A stretch of DNA of 64,000 bases from Fibrobacter succinogenes (GTDB taxonomy: Bacteria > Fibrobacterota > Fibrobacteria > Fibrobacterales > Fibrobacteraceae). Where the stretch lies: the NCBI GenBank assembly GCA_902762795.1, contig CACWPM010000001.1:62001-126000 (forward strand), given 5' to 3'. Positions 16,398 to 25,372 of this stretch are shown here, piece after piece. Below the pieces are notes generated by a model. That model saw only the letters and a list, made by a program, of their open reading frames with translations, was not told where the DNA came from and searched no databases. Each line of letters begins with the position of its first letter. Position 1 is the stretch's first letter. Both the position numbers and the translations under genes were made by a program.

Positions 16398-17237
16398 AGA
16401 ATCAGCAACTGCAGTTGAATCCGCATTCGTCGCAGCAGTTGTATCAGCCTTGGACTCTTCAACCGGTTCCTCAACTTTTTTCATGGCAAGAAGCTGTTTG
16501 TAAACGACAACAGGCGGGATTTTTCCATCGACCATGTTATCGACAAGGGCTTTGACTTTCTGATAGTTTTCATCTTTATTGGGATCGGCTATCAAGTTCT
16601 TGTAACCAAGAAGCCTAAGAATTTTCGTATAGAAACTTGCGCGGAACTTTTTGAATCGCGGTTGGAACACATCGTTCAGAACGGTTTCAAGAGCCGTTTC
16701 GACCTGCATAGAATCGAGTTCAAAACTGCGGTAAATCGTGCGGATATGATCAGGAATCGTCGTATCCGGGCTATCGAAATACTTACGCATCACATTTGCA
16801 GCTTCGGTTTTGTTGGGGTATGGCCCTCGACCAACTCGCAACGCATAATAAAGGGCAAGTCGCCAATTTTCAGGATAAACGCGAGTCGCCCGGCGCAATA
16901 CTGAAAAATCAGAAGTGTCGGGAGCGTCAATCGGAGTGACACCACCGACAAAATAATACGGAGTGTAGAAAAGCGAATCCAAGCTCGTCGCAAGTTCTGC
17001 GACATGGCCAAGATAAGCATATTCCCTGCCGGTGAGGTAGCTTTCGCCGAGTTCGGTAAGGCCCTTGATCCAGAAGAGCCCCGCTACCGAGGCGTCATGC
17101 CCTGCAGCCACATAGCGAACAGACGAAGCCTTCGGCAAGAAGGACTCGTCAAAGTTCGTGCCAGGAAGCGGCTTTGCGTAATGGAACGCAAGCGCGATCA
17201 CAGCAACGGCAATTATTAAAGCAGCAAGGAAACGCAT
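16383..17237 (-). CDS. Membrane-anchored helical-repeat protein
   Basis: This 284-residue protein has one N-terminal membrane helix or uncleaved signal (FLAALIIAVAVIALAFHYA), then helical TPR-like sequence with YVAAGHDASVAGLFWIKGLTELGESY and RATRVYPENWRLALYYALRVG, and an acidic, Thr/Ala/Ser-rich C-terminal tail. I do not recognise a family; similar architectures occur as hypothetical TPR proteins in this group. It follows pyrF on the same strand, separated by heptamer array C. Confidence 0.7.
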   Translation of the reverse strand: MRFLAALIIAVAVIALAFHYAKPLPGTNFDESFLPKASSVRYVAAGHDASVAGLFWIKGLTELGESYLTGREYAYLGHVAELATSLDSLFYTPYYFVGGVTPIDAPDTSDFSVLRRATRVYPENWRLALYYALRVGRGPYPNKTEAANVMRKYFDSPDTTIPDHIRTIYRSFELDSMQVETALETVLNDVFQPRFKKFRASFYTKILRLLGYKNLIADPNKDENYQKVKALVDNMVDGKIPPVVVYKQLLAMKKVEEPVEESKADTTAATNADSTAVADSLKNN

Positions 17238-17242
17238 TGTTA

Positions 17243-17319
17243 GTTGGCAGTTGGCAGAACTTAGAACTTAGAAAACTAAGTTCTAAGAGCGAAGCGAGCT
17301 AAGTTCTAAGTTCTAAATT
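17243..17319. repeat. Heptamer tandem array C with inverted halves
   Basis: Eleven 7-base steps in phase, beginning GTTGGCA, GTTGGCA, GAACTTA, GAACTTA and ending CTAAGTT, CTAAGTT, CTAAATT. The GAACTTA units of the left half are the reverse complement of the right half, so 57-71 and 99-113 (of the 17200s and 17300s) could pair as a roughly 15-bp stem. The stop codon of pyrF (TAG, 17313-17315) lies inside the array. Confidence 0.85.
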
Positions 17320-18185
17320 AAACAAGCCTCCGCGAGCTTTTCGAGTGCATCGACGCAGTCGTTCGCGTAGTTCGCCGGCGTATCGTTACGCTGCCAGGCA
17401 AAGTTCAAGCCACTGCTCGAATTGAGCACGTGGAACTTGCGCTTGCCGCCACCGTTTTGGATAGCCTTAAGAACAGTCTTGGCATCGCCGCCCTGACCGC
17501 CCGGCACGCCCGGAATGGACACGCCCGGAATGAGGAACGGGATTTCGTACTTTTTCTCTTGGGCCAAGTAACGCGTGATGTTCTCGAGTTCGCCCGGATT
17601 GGTCGCACCGACAACAGCACCGACGTAGCCCTTGCCTGCGTCCCATTCCACAATCTTGTCTGCAACGGAATAGAAGGCCTGGGCTGCATCGCGGATTTGC
17701 AAATCCTGGAAGTCGTGAGCGCCCTTGTTGCTCGTGCGGAGGAGCACGTAGGCGCCGTTCTCGCTATTTTCGCGAATGAACGGGCCGACGGAATCAGTTC
17801 CCATCCACGGAGAGACGGTCACGGCGTCAGCACGGTAAACATCGTAAGCGGCATTTGCATAAGCGGCACTGGACTTGCCAATGTCACCGCGCTTTGCATC
17901 CAAGATAACCGGGATGCCTGCGCTTCTGTAATCGGCAATGAGCTGCTGCAACACAAGCATCGACTGCACGCTCACGCATTCGTAATAAGCGCTGTTCGGC
18001 TTCACGACGGCGGGCTGCACATTACGCTTGAGGCAGCATTCCAAAATGTCGGAATAGAAGCGCTTGATGCGGTCTTCGGGAGTGCCTTCGAGCGGGATGA
18101 GCTTGAGCACAGGGTCCATGCCCATGCAGACCGGGTTGCCGCACTTTGCAATACGCTGTTCAAGGCGATCGTAAAAGCACGTCAT
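17313..18185 (-). CDS. pyrF: Orotidine 5'-phosphate decarboxylase, type 2
   Basis: This 290-residue protein has the catalytic DAKRGDIGKS motif (Asp-Lys-x-x-Asp) and the longer type-2 form, including VCMGMDP near the start and GYVGAVVGATNPGE. It makes UMP in the last step of de novo pyrimidine synthesis. The start overlaps the stop of the RNA methyltransferase gene (TAATG), so it is the last gene of the ispA-dxs-methyltransferase-pyrF run. Its stop codon sits in array C. Confidence 0.95.
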   Translation of the reverse strand: MTCFYDRLEQRIAKCGNPVCMGMDPVLKLIPLEGTPEDRIKRFYSDILECCLKRNVQPAVVKPNSAYYECVSVQSMLVLQQLIADYRSAGIPVILDAKRGDIGKSSAAYANAAYDVYRADAVTVSPWMGTDSVGPFIRENSENGAYVLLRTSNKGAHDFQDLQIRDAAQAFYSVADKIVEWDAGKGYVGAVVGATNPGELENITRYLAQEKKYEIPFLIPGVSIPGVPGGQGGDAKTVLKAIQNGGGKRKFHVLNSSSGLNFAWQRNDTPANYANDCVDALEKLAEACLI

Positions 18186-19423
18186 TACTTCAATTCCTCC
18201 TGAATCTGGGCGGCTTCGTAAGAGAGAATGCCATGTGCGACAGCCACGTTCAGAGATTCAAGTTCACTGCTCATCGGGATCTTCACCGTTTCGTCGGCGA
18301 GTTCGATGAAGTACGGGTTCGTGCCGGCACCTTCGTTACCCACGAGGAACGCCATCTTGCGGAGCTTGTGGCTCGGAATCTGGCGGAGGGACTGCTTGGC
18401 ATGCAAATCCGTTGCGATGATGGTGTAACCCTTGCTACGAAGGAAATTAATTTGGTCTACAAGGTCCACGTCGAATTCAAACGGAACGCGGAGGAACGTG
18501 CCCGAGGAACCGCGCACAACCTTCGGGTTGAACGGGCTCACGGTACCACGACCGAGAATCATGCCCGAAGAATTGAAACCGAGGCTCGTGCGGAAGAGCG
18601 TGCCGAGGTTACCCGGATCCTGCACGGCATCCACAAGCGTAAGCACGCTGCGGCTTGTTTCATAAACAGGCTTCTTGCTTGCGATATTGCAGTAAGCGAT
18701 AATGCCCTGCGTCGTCATCGTCGAAGAGAGACGCTTCATCTGTTCTTCGTTGAGAGTATGGAGTGTAATTTCGGCTTCGTTAATAGCTTCGATGAGTTCT
18801 TCGTTTTCGAAACCTTCGACAACGTAAACAGAAATCACGAGTTCGCGGTGGTGCTTCACGAGTTCTTCGACAACGTGCACACCTTCACCGAGGAACTTGC
18901 CTTCGCGTTCGCGACCCTTTTCGGTCGTGCAGGCGATGAGGCGCTTGAACCAAGGCGGTGTAGAGCCTGCATCTTCAACGGCTTCAATCTGGGCGGCGCG
19001 TGCTTCGAGTGCGGCTTCGTCCAAGTTCTCATCAACGGCTTCCTTCTGTTCCGGGCGCTGGCGGTAGACCGGGGCGTTCATGGCACCGCGCGGTCCGCGG
19101 TTAAACGGCTTGTCGCCAAAGCGGCGCGGGCGGCGGTCACGGTCAAAGCGGCCACCACCACGGCGTTCTTCACGGTTGAACGGGCGGTCCTCGCGATTGT
19201 CGTCGCGGTCGAAACGGCGTTCACCACGGTCAAAGCGGCGTTCGCCTCGGTCGCGGTCAAAACGACGGTCGCCACGATCCCCTCGGAACGAAGGCTTGTC
19301 GCCAAAGGAACCGCGTTCATCGTCGTTACGGCGAGGGCGGCGTTCAGGAGCTTCGCTGACTCCAAATTTACGGTCAAGCGTCATTCTTACAGTACGCTTC
19401 GGTTTGTTTTCTTCTTCACTCAT
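18185..19423 (-). CDS. SpoU/TrmH-type RNA 2'-O-methyltransferase with Arg/Asp-rich N-terminus
   Basis: The C-terminal part (about residues 150-412) is a SPOUT methyltransferase with an SpoU substrate-binding domain: motif 1 in VQDPGNLGTLFRTS, motif 2 in FLVGNEGAGTNP and motif 3 in ELESLNVAVAHGILSYE. It should 2'-O-methylate a rRNA or tRNA nucleotide using SAM. The first 120 residues are unusual: a disordered run of RFDRDRGE-like repeats rich in Arg, Asp, Gly and Phe, resembling RGG-type RNA-binding tails. The target RNA cannot be named. Coupled by overlaps to dxs (ATGA) and pyrF (TAATG). Confidence 0.9.
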   Translation of the reverse strand: MSEEENKPKRTVRMTLDRKFGVSEAPERRPRRNDDERGSFGDKPSFRGDRGDRRFDRDRGERRFDRGERRFDRDDNREDRPFNREERRGGGRFDRDRRPRRFGDKPFNRGPRGAMNAPVYRQRPEQKEAVDENLDEAALEARAAQIEAVEDAGSTPPWFKRLIACTTEKGREREGKFLGEGVHVVEELVKHHRELVISVYVVEGFENEELIEAINEAEITLHTLNEEQMKRLSSTMTTQGIIAYCNIASKKPVYETSRSVLTLVDAVQDPGNLGTLFRTSLGFNSSGMILGRGTVSPFNPKVVRGSSGTFLRVPFEFDVDLVDQINFLRSKGYTIIATDLHAKQSLRQIPSHKLRKMAFLVGNEGAGTNPYFIELADETVKIPMSSELESLNVAVAHGILSYEAAQIQEELK

Positions 19424-21288
19424 AGTTTTTCCATCAACTGTTTGGCGACGGATTCCCCGTCAATTTCTAAGATCTTGTAGAGAGCCTTGATTTCTCCCTG
19501 TTCAACAAACCTGTCCGGAAGACCAAACCGGTACAGCTTCTTGTCCGTATAGCCAAGATCGGACAAGAGCTCCGCAATTGCAGAACCATAGCCACCTACC
19601 CGAGTGTTGTCTTCGAGCGTCACAATAACATTGTGTTTTTCAAACAACTGTCGGTAGCATTCCTGGTCGAGCGGCTTTATAAAACGGGCATCCACGAGCG
19701 TCGGGTTGTATCCGTTTTCACGAAGCACGGAGGCTGTTTTCTTGAGTTCATTTGTCATGAAACCGGCCCCCAGGAGGAGTATGCCGGAGCCCATCTCAAG
19801 AATCTTGGGGCTTTTATAGTCGAACGGTTCATCCGAGGAGACAAGTTCTGCAGCAAGAGCAGTGCCTCTCGGGTAGCGGATCGCCACGACACCTTCCATA
19901 TCGATCGCGGCAGTCAACATGTCGCGCAGTTCATTTTCGTTGGAAGGAGCCATAATGGTCATTCCGGGAACCGTACGCAAGAACGACAAGTCAAAGGCGC
20001 CATGATGCGTCGGACCGTCAGCACCGACAAGGCCGGCACGGTCGAGCACAAGCACCACATGCAAGTTCTGGAGAGCAATGTCGTGAATAATCTGGTCGTA
20101 AGCGCGCTGCATGAACGACGAATAAATCGCGACCACAGGCACAACGCCCTCGCAAGCCATACCCGCCGCAAACGTGACCGCATGTTCTTCGGCAATGCCC
20201 ACGTCAATCACGCGTTCCGGAAGTTCCTTCATCACGATATCCATGCCGCAGCCCGTAGGCATTGCAGCCGTGATTCCCATGATTCTCTTGTCCTTTTTCG
20301 CAAGATCCAGAAGCGTATTGCCGAACACGCTCGTGAGAGACGGATTCGGATTTCCCGGAGCAAGCGGGAGTCCGCTTTCAGGGTCGAACGCACTGCAACC
20401 GTGATACTTTGTCGGATTCTTTTCGGCAGCATCAAAACCGCGGCCCTTTTCTGTCAGCACGTGAACAAGGCACGGCCCCTGCTGCTGCTTGACGCGTTCA
20501 AGAATCATCACAAGTTCATCGATATCGTGACCGTTGATCGGGCCGAAATAGCGAATACCCAAGTCTTCAAAGAAACGCCCCGGCTTCACGGCATTCTTCG
20601 CCGCATTCTCGACCTGCAAAAAAAGATCACGGAAACGAGATCCAAGCACACCCGGAAGGCGCGTCATCACGCGGTCCAAGTCCGAACGCATTTTGTTATA
20701 AACCGGATCCGAAATCACGCGGTTCAAATACTTGCTGAAGCCACCGATGTTAGGAGCGATACTCATCTTGTTATCGTTCAAGATGATGGTCATGTTCTGC
20801 TTGGAGGCGCCAACGTTATTGATAGCCTCGTAAGCCATACCGCCCGTCATGGAGCCATCTCCAATAACAGCAACTACATTATTGCTGCGATTGAAATGAT
20901 CGCGAGCGACGGCAAAGCCCAGCGCCGCAGAAATCGACGTCGTGGCATGCCCCGCCCCGAAACAGTCATAGACACTTTCGTTCCTCTTCAGGAAGCCGGA
21001 AATTCCGCCCTGTTGGCGCAAAGTATCAAATCGGTCATAGCGACCGGTCAATAACTTGTGCACATACGCCTGGTGCCCCACATCCCACACGATCTTGTCG
21101 TCCGGAGCGTTGAACACGTAGTGAAGCGCAAGAGTAAGTTCCACAACGCCAAGGCTCGACGCCAGGTGACCGCCATGCTTGGCCACCTGCCCAATAATGG
21201 TCTCGCGAATCTGCGAAGCCAAATGGTAAAGCTCCTCCACGGAGCAGTGCTTCAAGTCCTGAGGCGACTTTACGTCTTTCAATTCCAT
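19420..21288 (-). CDS. dxs: 1-deoxy-D-xylulose-5-phosphate synthase
   Basis: This 622-residue enzyme condenses pyruvate and glyceraldehyde 3-phosphate to open the MEP isoprenoid pathway. Seen are the catalytic His in KHGGHLASSLGVVEL, the thiamine-diphosphate motif GDGSMTGGMAYEAIN, the pyrimidine-domain DRAGLVGADGPTHHG and IRYPRG. The start is set at MELKDVKS because it overlaps the ispA stop (TAATG). An upstream in-frame ATG would add 19 residues from inside ispA. Next to ispA, it links precursor supply and prenyl chain building. Confidence 0.96.
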   Translation of the reverse strand: MELKDVKSPQDLKHCSVEELYHLASQIRETIIGQVAKHGGHLASSLGVVELTLALHYVFNAPDDKIVWDVGHQAYVHKLLTGRYDRFDTLRQQGGISGFLKRNESVYDCFGAGHATTSISAALGFAVARDHFNRSNNVVAVIGDGSMTGGMAYEAINNVGASKQNMTIILNDNKMSIAPNIGGFSKYLNRVISDPVYNKMRSDLDRVMTRLPGVLGSRFRDLFLQVENAAKNAVKPGRFFEDLGIRYFGPINGHDIDELVMILERVKQQQGPCLVHVLTEKGRGFDAAEKNPTKYHGCSAFDPESGLPLAPGNPNPSLTSVFGNTLLDLAKKDKRIMGITAAMPTGCGMDIVMKELPERVIDVGIAEEHAVTFAAGMACEGVVPVVAIYSSFMQRAYDQIIHDIALQNLHVVLVLDRAGLVGADGPTHHGAFDLSFLRTVPGMTIMAPSNENELRDMLTAAIDMEGVVAIRYPRGTALAAELVSSDEPFDYKSPKILEMGSGILLLGAGFMTNELKKTASVLRENGYNPTLVDARFIKPLDQECYRQLFEKHNVIVTLEDNTRVGGYGSAIAELLSDLGYTDKKLYRFGLPDRFVEQGEIKALYKILEIDGESVAKQLMEKL

Positions 21289-22175
21289 TATTTCACTCGG
21301 GTGATGATGTATGCGGCAATGGAACGGAGGATGGAGGTATCGCACTTGAGGCCGTCCAAGGCCTTGATGGATTCCTCGTAAAGTTCCCTAGCGCGTTCCC
21401 TGGACTTTTCAAGTCCAACAATAGACGGGTAAGTAGCCTTACCCTTTTCGACGTCAGACCCGGCATCCTTGCCAAGTTCCTCGGTCGTAGAGACAATGTC
21501 CAAAATGTCATCCACAATTTGGAAGGCAAGTCCGATGGAGCGGCCATAGTTGCGGATGATTTCCATATCCTTTTCGCTTGCGTCTGCAAGCATCGCACCG
21601 ACCAAAAGCGATGCTTCGATGAGAGCTGCGGTCTTGTGGTAGTGAATGTAATCGACAATTTCCAGATCGACAGTCTTGCCTTCGCATTCGATGTCAGTCA
21701 TCTCGCCACCGATCATGCCATACGTGCCGAGCAAATGGGCGAGAAGCTCAATCGCCTTCGCATTGCCGGTCTTGCCCATCATCTCGAAAGCGTGGATGCA
21801 GAGCGCATCGCCCGCCATCACGGCAGTCGCTTCGCCAAACTTCTTGTGACTCGTGAGCTTGCCACGGCGGTAATCATCGTTATCGACGCACGGGAGGTCA
21901 TCGTGGATAAGGCTGAACGTATGGAGCATTTCGAGAGCGCTCGTCGCAAGCCAGATCTTGTCTCCCTTGCCGCCAAACATGTCGAACGTGGCCTTCGCAA
22001 GGCCGGGACGCAAGCGCTTGCCGCCTGCGAACATGGAATAACGCATAGCCTCGTGCAAACGGCACGGACGGTCCTTTACTGGGGGAAGATGTTCATCAAA
22101 CTTCGCCTCGGCATCTTTTGCGATGCGGGCGAGATATTCCTGAGCAATTTTTGCTTCTGATTCAATAGACTGCAT
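21288..22175 (-). CDS. ispA: Polyprenyl (farnesyl/geranylgeranyl) diphosphate synthase
   Basis: This 295-residue trans-prenyltransferase has GGKRLRP, the first Asp-rich motif in LIHDDLPCVDNDD, and the second, FQIVDDILD. It adds isopentenyl diphosphate units to make C15 or C20 diphosphates. Chain length cannot be fixed from sequence; the two residues between the Asp pairs of the first motif fit the bacterial FPP type. A GTG at 22181 is an alternative start. First gene of the run ispA-dxs-methyltransferase-pyrF, with TAATG coupling to dxs. Confidence 0.92.
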   Translation of the reverse strand: MQSIESEAKIAQEYLARIAKDAEAKFDEHLPPVKDRPCRLHEAMRYSMFAGGKRLRPGLAKATFDMFGGKGDKIWLATSALEMLHTFSLIHDDLPCVDNDDYRRGKLTSHKKFGEATAVMAGDALCIHAFEMMGKTGNAKAIELLAHLLGTYGMIGGEMTDIECEGKTVDLEIVDYIHYHKTAALIEASLLVGAMLADASEKDMEIIRNYGRSIGLAFQIVDDILDIVSTTEELGKDAGSDVEKGKATYPSIVGLEKSRERARELYEESIKALDGLKCDTSILRSIAAYIITRVK

Positions 22176-22338
22176 ATACACAAAGATACTTAATTCAGAC
22201 CTGTCTTAAAAGGGTTTTACTACCAAAACTAGAGTTTTATTATGCCGGTCTACAAGCAGCCCGTCGCGGCACTCACTTTTTAAGGTTCTTGTCGACACTT
22301 TTTTCTCTAAATAACGCCCCTGAGCATCACAAAAAACA

Positions 22339-22362
22339 AACCCGCTTATTACCGAGCGGGTT
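22339..22362 (-). terminator. Terminator of the duplicated-domain lipoprotein gene
   Basis: AACCCGCT (22339-22346) and AGCGGGTT (22355-22362) form an 8-bp stem with an 8-base loop. On the minus strand it is followed by TGTTTTTTG. It lies 65 bases past the stop codon of the lipoprotein gene. The gap 22182-22426 otherwise shows only a possible decayed protein tail. Confidence 0.8.
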
Positions 22363-22426
22363 ATTGATTTTAGTTTGTTCACAAAAAAAACGTTTTTCTT
22401 TTCTATTAGTATCGAATACTTAAATC

Positions 22427-24022
22427 TTAGAAAAGTGCGCCATAGAGCACTATATCGTCCAGATAGAACTCCGTCCCGTTCTGAACGAAGAAATGCATCT
22501 GCCGGACATCGTCCTTCAACGAATTCCATGTGAAATAGCAGTTGCTCACATCCTGGGAATTATAGCACAGGTCTTCGGCCTTTACGACATAGCGCGTCCA
22601 TTTCGGTCCAAGGCTCTTCCATTCCGACGAAGCCTTCAAAGATTGCCCCGCCACCTCGGATTGACGATCCCAGTTTTCAAGCGACAAACGGATCTGTCCC
22701 GACCCCTTTGCATAGAACGAGATGGAATCGAGAGAAGAAAGGTTCCAGCCTTGAACGCAGAGCAACGTTCCCGTGACTACCCAGCCATAATAGCTATTTG
22801 TTCCTACCAGGCTATACTTGCCATGGAACACCTTCGACTTACGCTCCTTATCCGCTTCAAACGCCTTGTATAAAATCTTCGAGCCAATGGAATCGACGCT
22901 AAAGTACCAATTTGCGGTATCCTTTTCAAAATCCTGCCAAACGACCGACGGGGTATCGAAATGAGCGGAACCCTTGGAAGGTGCGATGTGCTTTGTTACA
23001 TATAAATTTTTATTTTTATCCACAACATAAAATTCAAGTGTATCGTTCGACGGAAGCATCGGAAGCGAGAACACACCTTCTTCATTCGTCTTCGTCATCA
23101 CATCCAAGCCATAGACTCCCACCCACGCAAACTTGTCTCCAGCGTGGAGCGTCACACGGCTCATGTAATTCGATGTTTCCTGGAGTTCAACTGTATCGAG
23201 AGCGGCGATCTGTTTTGCCGTAAGTTCCTTGGAATAAGCGAGCCCAGACTGGGTAACGGTCAAGCGATAGTTGCCGGATTTCAGAGAATCAATGGCAAAA
23301 GCTCCAAACTTGTCCGCATAAGCATCCACCTCGACAACAACGTTGTTCACACGCAAAGAATCGACACGGGCATCCGATTTACGAATCGCAAGCGATGCAA
23401 ACGGGACGGTCTTGCCCCCGGCAACAGCGACAAACTTGATCTTGCCTTTCGACGGCAAATCCACCACTTCGGATTCGTTCGGTTTGAGTTTTACAGACAA
23501 ATTGTCATAAACGGAATTGTCATCTCCACGCAGGAAGTAGACCTGCAACGAATCGTTCGACGGCAGCTGCGAAAGCTGGAAACGGCCCGTAGAATCAGAA
23601 CGCACAAGTTCGTCCATGCCACGCACACCGACCCAGACAAACTCACAACTGTCCGGTATTTCAGCATAACCGCCAAGAGAAGCCGTAGGTTCAAGGTTAA
23701 TGGAACCAAGATCGGTATCGCGGCTTGCGGAGAACAGACCGGTGTAAGCGGAACCGCCATGCACAATCGTCAAGCGGTACTCTCCATCCGGCGCCTCAAA
23801 CGAGAAATACCCGTTAGCATCCGCATAGAAATCAGCTTCGACAAGCGCATTTGTCGCTTCGTAAACAGAAGTCGTATAATCAACACTTCGAATGGCGACA
23901 CTCGCATACGACGCCGCCTCGCCGTTGCCCACATAGGCAAAACCGTTCGTCGTCTCGCTGCCGGGCCCGCCCGAGCAGTTCCATAGCATCAGAGCAGAAA
24001 ATATGCAGGCTAGCCGTTTCAT
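22427..24022 (-). CDS. Lipoprotein with duplicated beta domains and a carbohydrate-binding-like C-terminus
   Basis: This 531-residue protein has a lipoprotein signal (IFSALMLWNCSGG, Cys near 15). Two copies of a roughly 135-residue unit follow (about 40-180 and 205-345). Shared landmarks are ASVAIR/ASLAIR, VEADFYAD/VEVDAYAD, EYRLTI/NYRLTV, FVWVGVRGMD/FAWVGVYGLD and LPSNDSLQ/LPSNDTLE. They resemble carboxypeptidase-regulatory-like folds. The last 170 residues (WQDFEKDTANWYFSVDS; SLDSISFYAKGSGQIRLSLE; FYLDDIVLYG) resemble the CBM11/CIA30 galactose-binding fold. Likely a surface lipoprotein that binds a polysaccharide. Its ATG overlaps the TIGR02147 gene (ATGA). Confidence 0.82.
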   Translation of the reverse strand: MKRLACIFSALMLWNCSGGPGSETTNGFAYVGNGEAASYASVAIRSVDYTTSVYEATNALVEADFYADANGYFSFEAPDGEYRLTIVHGGSAYTGLFSASRDTDLGSINLEPTASLGGYAEIPDSCEFVWVGVRGMDELVRSDSTGRFQLSQLPSNDSLQVYFLRGDDNSVYDNLSVKLKPNESEVVDLPSKGKIKFVAVAGGKTVPFASLAIRKSDARVDSLRVNNVVVEVDAYADKFGAFAIDSLKSGNYRLTVTQSGLAYSKELTAKQIAALDTVELQETSNYMSRVTLHAGDKFAWVGVYGLDVMTKTNEEGVFSLPMLPSNDTLEFYVVDKNKNLYVTKHIAPSKGSAHFDTPSVVWQDFEKDTANWYFSVDSIGSKILYKAFEADKERKSKVFHGKYSLVGTNSYYGWVVTGTLLCVQGWNLSSLDSISFYAKGSGQIRLSLENWDRQSEVAGQSLKASSEWKSLGPKWTRYVVKAEDLCYNSQDVSNCYFTWNSLKDDVRQMHFFVQNGTEFYLDDIVLYGALF

Positions 24023-24855
24023 TTTGACTTCTCCTGCAATTTTTTAGTGAACGCGAGCGGGAACAACTGAATGTTCAACTGGAACACCGTATCGTCCCCC
24101 GTCCCGTCCTGCGACATGCGAAGCAAGTCCGAGCGGAACTCCTTTATTTTTTCGCGTATAAGCTGGATTTCATTCATGCTGAACGTCATTGTCACGGTGC
24201 TGACATCGCGCAAAGGGGGCGCATGCCGTTCAAGCGATTCCCCCGCTAGGCGAATCGTCTCTTTCTGGAACGTCCGAACAGCCTCGGACCTCCAGTTACC
24301 GCCTGTACTCACAAACGTATCATTCACTTTCCAGTATCCGTCCTTTCCCTCAGAGATCATGTTCAGGTCGTGCAGGAGCTTGATAGCATCCTTGGCCTGT
24401 TCCACCGTGATAGCCGGCGTGCAGCATTCGGCAAGACCTTCATAATCATCTTTAAAATTACAAATACCAATTACGGAACGGATTGCGTTATAGTACCAAT
24501 GGCGGTAAAATTCAAGTTCTTTTTTGGCAAGTCGCTTTAACGGGATGCCCTTTAACGCTTGCATCTTCTCATAGTGGTTCAGCGCTTCCTGGTCACTCTT
24601 GGAACGCCCGAAATAAACGAGCTCCGACCAGTAGGCGGCTTCCTTTTCATCAAGCTCGAAAAATTCGGCCATCGGCTTGATAAAGTTTACGGCGAGGTGG
24701 ATTTTGCCCTGCGAAATGCGAAGGAGATTTCCCGGATCCGCTCCGAGTTTCATCGCCATGTATCGCCAGGATATAACGGTCTTGCGCTTTTTGAAGTCTT
24801 CAAAAGCATCTCTAATCCATTCGCGATAATCGGTGTATTCAAAAATCGGCTTCAC
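24019..24855 (-). CDS. TIGR02147 family protein (F. succinogenes paralogous family)
   Basis: This 278-residue protein opens with the family's typical PIFEYTDYREWIRDAFEDFKK, a helix-turn-helix-like segment (MAMKLGADPGNLLRISQGK) and LNHYEKM. A winged-helix-like middle (EQAKDAIKLLHDLNMISE) precedes TFQKETIRLAGESLE and SMNEIQLIREKIKEFRSDL. No enzyme motif is visible. Many paralogues occur in F. succinogenes and, as I recall, they often adjoin lipoprotein genes. Here the gene is coupled by a four-base overlap to such a lipoprotein. A DNA-binding regulator of its partner is the simplest guess but is unproven. Confidence 0.9.
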   Translation of the reverse strand: MKPIFEYTDYREWIRDAFEDFKKRKTVISWRYMAMKLGADPGNLLRISQGKIHLAVNFIKPMAEFFELDEKEAAYWSELVYFGRSKSDQEALNHYEKMQALKGIPLKRLAKKELEFYRHWYYNAIRSVIGICNFKDDYEGLAECCTPAITVEQAKDAIKLLHDLNMISEGKDGYWKVNDTFVSTGGNWRSEAVRTFQKETIRLAGESLERHAPPLRDVSTVTMTFSMNEIQLIREKIKEFRSDLLRMSQDGTGDDTVFQLNIQLFPLAFTKKLQEKSK

Positions 24856-24991
24856 AGAAAATCCTTACGTCAGACGGCGCCCCGCATTATCCACACTACA
24901 ACTTCCCTTTCTCATCCAACACGAGACAATACGGGCGGTCTGAACCAATACAAAGATATCTTTATAGGGTTCAACAAGTTAGGGTTTACAG

Positions 24992-25360
24992 CTATCGTTC
25001 GTTGTGGAATTTTACAACGGAAGTCGAACCGACACCGCAAGTCGACAACCAGGAGCACTCCTCCAGATCGGCAAAACGGGTATCGCTACAGCGAGCTTCG
25101 AACACAAGGGTTCCGCGTTCATCAAGGCGGTAAGTTACTTCGTAAGAGATTTCAACTAGTTTGGACGAAAGCACAACCGGATGCCGCATCACCTTCGACG
25201 TGATGCCGATCACACATCCGTCCTTCAGTTCCGATGCCTCGGACGCTTCGTCCGCAGCATTCCAATGAAGCTGAATTTGCTTGAAATCTTCCACTTCCGG
25301 GCGCCCCGCGCAAGATACGAGGAACGTTGTCAGAACAACAAGGAGAAGCAAGCCCCGCAT
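24992..25360 (-). CDS. Small lipoprotein
   Basis: This 122-residue protein has a clear lipobox (LTTFLVSCAG, Cys at 17). The mature part holds paired cysteines (KDGCVIG; ARCSD; EECSWLSTCG) that could form disulfides in the periplasm or outside. No family recognised. It lies 12 bases after the diguanylate cyclase gene and is probably cotranscribed with it. The 136-base gap to the TIGR02147 gene contains no other gene. Confidence 0.75.
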   Translation of the reverse strand: MRGLLLLVVLTTFLVSCAGRPEVEDFKQIQLHWNAADEASEASELKDGCVIGITSKVMRHPVVLSSKLVEISYEVTYRLDERGTLVFEARCSDTRFADLEECSWLSTCGVGSTSVVKFHNER

Positions 25361-25372
25361 ACGCCAAGCCCC

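Noticed and set aside
18146-19480. Plus-strand frame of 444 codons over the RNA methyltransferase gene
   Set aside because: The opposite strand has clear SPOUT motifs; this frame is an antisense shadow caused by Arg/Asp/Gly-rich codons.
22206-22529. Minus-strand frame of 107 codons past the duplicated lipoprotein
   Set aside because: It overlaps the lipoprotein gene and the terminator, so it is not a gene; only its end was kept as a weak finding about a lost tail.
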